Part shown: positions 59,295 through 64,000 of the stretch, piece by piece | Layout: each line of letters starts with the position of its first letter | Position numbering within the stretch: the first letter of the stretch is position 1 | Assembly (NCBI RefSeq): GCF_024623455.1 | Contig: NZ_JANIPJ010000011.1 | Coordinates: 161,400-225,399, forward strand | Length of the DNA: 64,000 nt | DNA from: Paenibacillus soyae | Lineage (GTDB): Bacteria > Bacillota > Bacilli > Paenibacillales > Paenibacillaceae | Direction: 5' to 3' | Position numbers and translations under genes: made by a program | Notes under the pieces: model-generated | What the model was told of the DNA's origin: nothing | The model's database searches: none | What the model saw: the letters and a program-made list of their open reading frames with translations, nothing else

Positions 59295-60512
59295 TTAAGC
59301 GGATTTTTTTGCGGTAAGCTGTACGACGTTTGCGTGATCTCTCTTGTCCAAAACTCGGGCCCATCCCGTAAGCAGAGCCGCTCCGAGCACCATCAACGCC
59401 CCGATCCACGTCGTATGGATCAGTCCGATAGAGTCGGCCACGACGCCCCCCAAGTAGGCGCCGAGCGCAATGCCGGCGTTAAACGCGGCGATGTTGACGG
59501 CGGAAGCTACGTCCTTCCCTTCGGGGGCGAACCGTTCCGCGAGCATCACGACGTATACCTGCAGCCCCGGCACGTTCATGAACGCGAGCAAGCCCATGAA
59601 GAAGATCGTGATCAGTCCGGCGACCTGGTACGGCGCGGTGAACATAAACGCCAATAGCACGATGGCCTGAATGGCGAACATATAGAACAAGGCCTTCACG
59701 GGATTGCGGTTCGCGGCTTTTCCTCCGACCACGTTGCCGATGGCAATTGCGATGCCATAAACGAGGAGGATTAGAGCGACAGTCTTTTCTTCAAATCCGG
59801 TTATATCGTGAAGCAACGGGGATAAATAAGTAAAAACGACGAACGTTCCCCCGTAGCCTAATGCGGTGATCGTGAAGGATAGCAGCATGCGGCCGTTCGT
59901 GACCAGCTTCACTTGGTCGCGGAAGCTTGTTCTGGCGCCCTGACGCAAACTCGAGGTGACCAGTACCATGTTGGCGATGAAGGCAAGGACACCGATCGCC
60001 ACGATCGCGGCAAAGGCCGCCCGCCAGCCCATGAGCTGTCCGATATACGTGCCGAGCGGCACGCCGGTGACTGTCGCGACGGTCAGCCCGGAGAACATGA
60101 CCGAGATGGCGCTGGCCCGCCGATTCTCCGGAACAAGATCGGCCGCAATGGTCGATCCGATCGACATGAAGACGCCATGCGACAGCGCGGAGATGATGCG
60201 GGCGGCGAGCAGCATCTCGATCCCGCTTGCGGCCGCGGCCATCAGATTGCCGGCAATAAACACCGCCATAATCCACAGCAGCAGCGTTTTGCGCGGGATG
60301 CCCGCGGTCAGCGACGTCAGCACCGGCGCGCCGAAGGTGACGCCCAGCGCATACAAGGTAACGGTTAATCCGGCGGTCGCCACCGGTATATGAAAGTCTT
60401 CGGCAATAAGGGGCAGCAGCCCGACGCTGATAAACTCGGTTGTTCCTATGGCGAAGGCGCAGACGGCTAAAGCCAGCAAGGCCAGCATGTTCTTATTTTT
60501 TTCTCGTGCCAT
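59295..60512 (-). CDS. MFS transporter, DHA1-type
   Basis: A 405-residue major facilitator with 12 predicted membrane helices. It has the first-helix motif FAIGTTEFISVGLLPLIAED, the motif C region GVTFGAPVLTSLTAGIPRK and the DHA1-type ISALSHGVFMSIGSTIAADL. The family includes AraJ-like and drug exporters; the substrate is unknown. ATG 60512 has GAGGAG eight bases upstream; ATG 60539 lacks one. It is divergent from an HxlR regulator and upstream of the aldo/keto reductase. Confidence 0.92.
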   Translation of the reverse strand: MAREKNKNMLALLALAVCAFAIGTTEFISVGLLPLIAEDFHIPVATAGLTVTLYALGVTFGAPVLTSLTAGIPRKTLLLWIMAVFIAGNLMAAAASGIEMLLAARIISALSHGVFMSIGSTIAADLVPENRRASAISVMFSGLTVATVTGVPLGTYIGQLMGWRAAFAAIVAIGVLAFIANMVLVTSSLRQGARTSFRDQVKLVTNGRMLLSFTITALGYGGTFVVFTYLSPLLHDITGFEEKTVALILLVYGIAIAIGNVVGGKAANRNPVKALFYMFAIQAIVLLAFMFTAPYQVAGLITIFFMGLLAFMNVPGLQVYVVMLAERFAPEGKDVASAVNIAAFNAGIALGAYLGGVVADSIGLIHTTWIGALMVLGAALLTGWARVLDKRDHANVVQLTAKKSA

Positions 60513-60584
60513 GGTTCCACTCCTCAACTCTCTATTCAATCCGGCCGGTGAATGCTATTATGATGGAATTGATTCAGAATGGGT

Positions 60585-60621
60585 AGTACGTACTTTGAAG
60601 TGATATAGGTACCAAAAAGTG
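60585..60621. promoter_or_regulatory. Candidate HxlR operator region
   Basis: A 10-base palindrome AGTACGTACT (60585-60594) overlaps a direct repeat, GTACTTTGAAGTG (60590-60602) and GTACCAAAAAGTG (60609-60621). It lies in the 139-base gap between the divergent MFS and HxlR genes. Confidence 0.5.
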
Positions 60622-60651
60622 CCCATGAGCGACAGCAAGGAGGGAATAGCC

Positions 60652-61029
60652 ATGGCGAACGAGACGGCCGTGAAGAAGAAATACAACATATCCGTAGAAG
60701 CTACCTTGGAGGTGATCGGGGGCAAGTGGAAGTGCGTCATTCTATGTCATTTGACGCATGGGAAGAAGCGGACGAGCGACTTGAAGCGCCTGATGCCCGG
60801 CATTACGCAGAAGATGCTGACCCAGCAGCTTCGGGAGCTGGAGGAGGACGGGATCGTTAACCGGATTGTCTACAATCAGGTGCCGCCGAAGGTGGAATAC
60901 GAGCTGAGCGAGTACGGCTGGAGTCTGCAGAAGATTTTGAACGCTTTATGCGATTGGGGCGAACAGCATATTATCAAAAAATACGGCGATAAATTCTCGG
61001 TGCTGGAGGACAGCATTCTCAATCAATAG
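60652..61029 (+). CDS. HxlR-family transcriptional regulator
   Basis: A 125-residue MarR-like winged-helix regulator with the family core LEVIGGKWKCVILCHLTHGK, followed by KRTSDLKRLMPGITQKMLTQ and PPKVEYELSEYGWSLQKIL. Most HxlR proteins have a cysteine just before the PVE segment (CPVE), used for redox or electrophile sensing. Here the same place reads YNISVEATL, so that cysteine is absent; cysteines at 28 and 32 could substitute. ATG 60652 follows AAGGAGGG. It probably represses the divergent MFS-AKR operon. Confidence 0.92.
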   Translation: MANETAVKKKYNISVEATLEVIGGKWKCVILCHLTHGKKRTSDLKRLMPGITQKMLTQQLRELEEDGIVNRIVYNQVPPKVEYELSEYGWSLQKILNALCDWGEQHIIKKYGDKFSVLEDSILNQ

Positions 61030-61042
61030 CCCGTGGACAAAA

Positions 61043-61076
61043 AGAAACAACCCGCTGCCATCAGCGGGTTGTTTCG
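61043..61076. terminator. Bidirectional terminator, hxlR-like gene and 61086 gene
   Basis: GAAACAACCCGCTG and CAGCGGGTTGTTTC form the stem around a very short loop. Confidence 0.85.
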
Positions 61077-61085
61077 TATGCTATG

Positions 61086-62597
61086 CTACTCGCGAATCGC
61101 GATTTGCTCGGCGTCGATCCGTACTTCTTCGGCGCGGATCACTTGCTTGAAGAAGGAGATCGGCACATAGGTCACGCCGTCCGACAGGACCGGAGCCGTG
61201 CCCAGCTCGATCGGAGCCATCTTCGCATAGACGTAGTAGTCCTCGCCAATCTGGAGGGAGATGACCGGACCTACTCTTACGGTTCTCGTCTCGGCTTCCC
61301 ATGTCAATTCATAGCCGAGCGCTTCGGCGATTGCGCGGAGCGGCACCATGACCGTCCCTTCCTCGTTCGCATACGCGCTTGGAGCTTCAACCGATTGGCC
61401 ATTGACCAGCCATGGCTTCTCCTCCAGGTTGTTCAGATCCTTAATGATGACGCCGGATTCATCGGCCGTCTCCCGTTCATTCAAGACAACGATCCGAGTC
61501 GGGGTCGTCTGCCCAGGATAGCTTAATTGCACGGCCTGATACTCCACGAAGAGCTTCCGATCCGTCAGATCGCCTTCGAATGCCGCTCCGTCTTGCGTAA
61601 CGACCTTCGTTTCGTCCGTTACGTTCAGCTTTAACGACCCGTCGCTGTTAAGCAGCGTCTCATCGAAGCGATCCACCATGACCGAACGGTCATCCTTAAC
61701 CAGCGCAACGGCTTCCACGTCATAACGCGGCGGATAAATCATCAGCATCGGAGCGTTCGCATCGTAGAAGGCGATAATCTCCGCGCCTACGGCAAGCTTC
61801 TCATCGACATATGCCTGCTCGGATATCGTCAAATGAATCGTTTCGCCCTCTTGAGTCTCCACTGTAATGAATTGCTGGTAAGACGCGTCTTCTTGCTCCG
61901 GCTCGGCGATCTCTTGAATCGTGCCCGTCACGCTTGCGAAGGCCGCTTGATCCACGTCTTGCTCGCCCTGTTCGGGAAGCACCACGATTTGCTCCGGAGT
62001 CGTCTGAGCGGGAATGCTGCGGGTGGATGGACCGTACACCACGATGAGATCCTGGCCCGCTAGTTCGCCGTCGTAGGCCGTCCCATCGGTATGTATAATC
62101 TCCGTAGCGTCCGCGACGTTCAGCTTGAGCGTCCCGTCGGCGCTAATCAAATTCTCGTCGAATTGATCGACCTTCACGTTGCGGCCATTGTCGACCTCGG
62201 CAATGGCGACGGCCGAGTATTGAGGCGGGTAGATCATAATAACGGGCAAATTCGCATCGTAGAAGCCGATGATCTCCGCTCCGACCTTCAGCTCATCGAG
62301 CAGATAAGTCTGCTCGGACACGACAAGGTGAGTGGTGGCTCCGTCTGCCGTTTTGACCGTCACCAGCTGCATGTCTTTATTTTGGCCATGATCGTTGATG
62401 GCTTCAACGGTTCCTTTCACGGACATATAGTGCGCGGCCGGCTCGAGTTGCTCTTGGCCGACCTCTGCTTTGATCGGTTGGATGCTGCCGGGCAGGGAGC
62501 CCCCATTCGTATTGGCGTAAATGGCGGTTGCGGAAGTGAGGGACAGTACCGTTACCGATAGTGTGCCGAGTAATGTTTTTCCCATCTTGTTGCTCAT
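61086..62597 (-). CDS. Secreted protein with duplicated domain and copper-amine-oxidase-N domain
   Basis: A 503-residue exported protein. The signal peptide (LLGTLSVTVLSLTSATAIYA) is followed by two copies of a beta-rich unit at about 55-210 and 220-375. The repeats share VGAEIIGFYDANLPVIMIYP versus VGAEIIAFYDANAPMLMIYP, then SADGTLKLNVADATEI versus NSDGSLKLNVTDETKV. The C-terminal 115 residues are a copper-amine-oxidase N-terminal-like domain (EEGTVMVPLRAIAEALGYEL, DGVTYVPISFFKQV), common as a wall-associated module in Paenibacillus. The duplicated unit is not one I can name. AAGGAG lies eight bases before the ATG. It is a single-gene transcript. Confidence 0.85.
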   Translation of the reverse strand: MSNKMGKTLLGTLSVTVLSLTSATAIYANTNGGSLPGSIQPIKAEVGQEQLEPAAHYMSVKGTVEAINDHGQNKDMQLVTVKTADGATTHLVVSEQTYLLDELKVGAEIIGFYDANLPVIMIYPPQYSAVAIAEVDNGRNVKVDQFDENLISADGTLKLNVADATEIIHTDGTAYDGELAGQDLIVVYGPSTRSIPAQTTPEQIVVLPEQGEQDVDQAAFASVTGTIQEIAEPEQEDASYQQFITVETQEGETIHLTISEQAYVDEKLAVGAEIIAFYDANAPMLMIYPPRYDVEAVALVKDDRSVMVDRFDETLLNSDGSLKLNVTDETKVVTQDGAAFEGDLTDRKLFVEYQAVQLSYPGQTTPTRIVVLNERETADESGVIIKDLNNLEEKPWLVNGQSVEAPSAYANEEGTVMVPLRAIAEALGYELTWEAETRTVRVGPVISLQIGEDYYVYAKMAPIELGTAPVLSDGVTYVPISFFKQVIRAEEVRIDAEQIAIRE

Positions 62598-62716
62598 TAT
62601 GTTCGCTCCTTGTCTCGTAATGGTGTTGTGTGTTGTTCCTGCCTATCCTGACGGGACAAAATGGAATAAGGTTGCACCGTCCGCTCCCGAAATGGGATGA
62701 CGCCTCTTTCGTTTCT

Positions 62717-62746
62717 TGCATATGGAAAGGTTCCGCGGCGCATAAT
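62717..62746 (+). promoter_or_regulatory. Candidate forespore (SigF/SigG-type) promoter
   Basis: TGCATA (62717-62722), an 18-base spacer and CATAAT (62741-62746) resemble the SigG pattern TGAATA...CATACTA. It lies 40 bases before the DUF3231 start. Confidence 0.4.
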
Positions 62747-62786
62747 GTAGGGGAATTTCATTAATCGGCGCAAGGAGAATGGATGA

Positions 62787-63794
62787 ATGAACGTGACGCA
62801 TGAAGTCGGGCTGTCGTCCACGGAAATCGCGTGGTTATGGTCGGTTTATATTAACGAAACGATGTCGATCTGCATAACCAAACATTTGAAGCAGCACAAC
62901 AGCTATGAGGACGTCGCAGTCCTATTGCAGAGATCGCTGGAATTGTCCGAGAAGCATGTGGAGGAAATAAAAAAAATTTTTACCAAAGAGAATTTTCCGA
63001 TACCCGCGGGATTCTCGGAGAACGATTTAAATGTAAGCGCGCCCGCGCTATTTTTCGACTTGTTCTCCGTCAGCTATGTATACGGGATGAGCCGAATCGG
63101 GATGTCCACTTACAGCATGATCGTATCCAGCGTAGCCCGCAATGACGTTCGCGAATTTTTTACGCAGTGTCTGCAGTCCACTCTCGAATTGTACAATATC
63201 TCGGTTGAGTTGATGCTGGAGAAAGGACTATACGATCGGCCGCCCATGGTTCCTTATCCCGACCATATCGAGTTTATCCGGAAGAAGGAAACCTTCATTT
63301 CGCAGTGGATGGAGAAAGAGCGTCCCCTTAACGTCATCGAGATGTCGGAGATGTTCTTCAATATTGAACGGAATTACTTCGGATTAATCCTATTGACGGG
63401 GTTGATTCAGGTCGTTCAAGACGAGAAGGTTAAAAAATATTTGATACGGGGAAAACAGCTGGCCCAAAAGCAGATAAAATTTCTAAATAAAACCTTCATC
63501 CAAGATGATCTCCTGGGAACGGTCATGGTGAATTCCGAGGTGTCCACGTCAACGGTCTCGCCGTTCTCCGACAGGCTGATGATGTTCCTGGTCACAGCCC
63601 TTAATACGCAGGGAATTGCTTATGTCGGGCATGCTTTATCCATATCCTCCAGAACGGATCTTGTCGCCGAATATTCCAAAACGATACCGGAAATCGTAAA
63701 GTTCGCAAAGGACGGAATGGATCTCATGATCGAGTACAAGTGGCTGGAAGAGCCGCCTCACGCGCCAAACCGGAAGGAACTAGCGAAGCTATAA
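62787..63794 (+). CDS. DUF3231 family protein
   Basis: A 335-residue protein of two related helical halves, about 8-165 and 175-335. Each half starts with LSSTEIAWLWSVYIN or LNVIEMSEMFFN-like sequence and ends with a GLYDRPP or KWLEEPPHAP motif. DUF3231 proteins occur in spore formers and have a ferritin-like, coat-associated character, but no firm activity. AAGGAG lies nine bases before ATG 62787. A possible SigF/SigG promoter lies upstream. The 62-residue ORF at 18488 is a C-terminal relative. Confidence 0.88.
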   Translation: MNVTHEVGLSSTEIAWLWSVYINETMSICITKHLKQHNSYEDVAVLLQRSLELSEKHVEEIKKIFTKENFPIPAGFSENDLNVSAPALFFDLFSVSYVYGMSRIGMSTYSMIVSSVARNDVREFFTQCLQSTLELYNISVELMLEKGLYDRPPMVPYPDHIEFIRKKETFISQWMEKERPLNVIEMSEMFFNIERNYFGLILLTGLIQVVQDEKVKKYLIRGKQLAQKQIKFLNKTFIQDDLLGTVMVNSEVSTSTVSPFSDRLMMFLVTALNTQGIAYVGHALSISSRTDLVAEYSKTIPEIVKFAKDGMDLMIEYKWLEEPPHAPNRKELAKL

Positions 63795-63798
63795 GAGC

Positions 63799-63832
63799 GA
63801 AACGGTTCGTCATCCAACGAACCGTTTTTTTG
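63799..63832 (+). terminator. Terminator after the DUF3231 gene
   Basis: AACGGTTCG and CGAACCGTT form the stem, followed by TTTTTTT. Confidence 0.85.
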
Positions 63833-63901
63833 TTGTGCCTCTATTCAAACAAAAAAAGAAACCGACGCGATGTGAGGCCACTGAAAAAGTCCATCTCATA
63901 G

Positions 63902-63949
63902 AAAAAGGTACAGTCATTCAATTAAATTGAAGAGGCTGTACCTTTTTTT
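63902..63949. repeat. Nested hairpin in the putative IS leader
   Basis: The outer arms AAAAAGGTACAG and CTGTACCTTTTT enclose an inner palindrome TTCAATT-A-AATTGAA. It precedes TATAAT (63953-63958) and may insulate the downstream gene from incoming transcription. Confidence 0.6.
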
Positions 63950-63988
63950 CTGTATAATTGAGTCATAACGAAAAGCAGGTGAGTGCGG

Positions 63989-64000
63989 ATGATTAGGAAA
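63989..64000 (+). CDS. Start of an ORF cut by the window edge (possible transposase)
   Basis: CAGGTGAG provides a ribosome site before ATG 63989; only four codons (MIRK) are visible. The TATAAT at 63953 and the hairpin leader support expression. The product cannot be identified from four codons; a transposase is inferred only from the IS-like end upstream. Confidence 0.35.

Larger units (their letters stand above)
63874..64000 (+). mobile_element. Probable left end of an insertion sequence (partial)
   Basis: GAGGCCACTGAAAAAGTCC at 63874-63892 resembles the terminal repeat of IS1182-type elements as I recall it. It is followed by a leader with a nested hairpin and an ORF start running off the window. 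The opposite end is not visible, so the identification is tentative. Confidence 0.4.

Overview
This 64 kb stretch looks chromosomal and comes from a spore-forming, Gram-positive member of the Bacillales, most like Paenibacillus. The signs are strong AAGGAGG-type ribosome binding sites, frequent TTG and GTG starts, an AraR-type arabinose repressor with its operators, DUF3231 sporulation-type proteins, SLH and FIMAH domains, a siderophore ABC operon under a perfect Fur box, and large secreted polysaccharide-active and RHS proteins. No tRNA, rRNA, CRISPR array or prophage was seen. The only hint of an insertion sequence is at the right edge.

Layout. 1-6230: the end of an OmpR-type response regulator, a DoxX-like gene, a deletion scar joining a truncated AraC gene to a truncated VOC gene, an MmyB-type regulator beside a quinone-oxidoreductase-like gene, an AT-rich TPR/hydrolase pair, and a LipL-like octanoyltransferase. 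6231-20160: a 1585-residue rhamnogalacturonan lyase, then regulators and small effector-binding (GyrI-like) proteins, a WYL-type regulator divergent from a YobU-like gene, an SLH-anchored M13 peptidase, a GNAT enzyme and RidA. 20236-26998: a xylose-binding lipoprotein in an operon with a chemoreceptor and no transporter, a membrane protein, and a MalT/LuxR regulator that appears to be read from a leaderless mRNA. 27044-32192: araR divergent from araB-araD-araA, with AraR boxes at both promoters. 32359-35877: a TAXI-type TRAP transporter operon. 36027-39182: an APH-like kinase, class II aldolase and an AbrB/PIN toxin-antitoxin pair beside a gene stub. 39293-49754: a 52-residue secreted peptide divergent from a 3023-residue FN3/RHS surface protein, followed by about 1 kb of noncoding DNA full of repeats. 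49755-64000: a styrene-monooxygenase-like flavoprotein, a Fur-controlled siderophore uptake operon, DUF6157, a Tet(M)-like GTPase, an ankyrin lipoprotein, an AKR-MFS-HxlR cluster, a duplicated-domain secreted protein, a DUF3231 protein and a probable IS end.

How the parts fit. Plant cell wall use is a theme: the pectin lyase, arabinose catabolism, and sensing of a xylose-type sugar. The least explained features are these. (i) A 50-bp element is shared, 43/50 identical, between the DoxX-like promoter and the YobU/WYL divergent promoter 14 kb away, suggesting a small regulon. (ii) The secreted peptide, 40-bp palindrome and giant RHS protein form one locus, with an array of 51-bp hairpin-bearing repeats downstream. 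(iii) A sugar-binding protein and chemoreceptor appear to form a dedicated chemotaxis module. All functions are inferred from reading the sequence; no database search was run.
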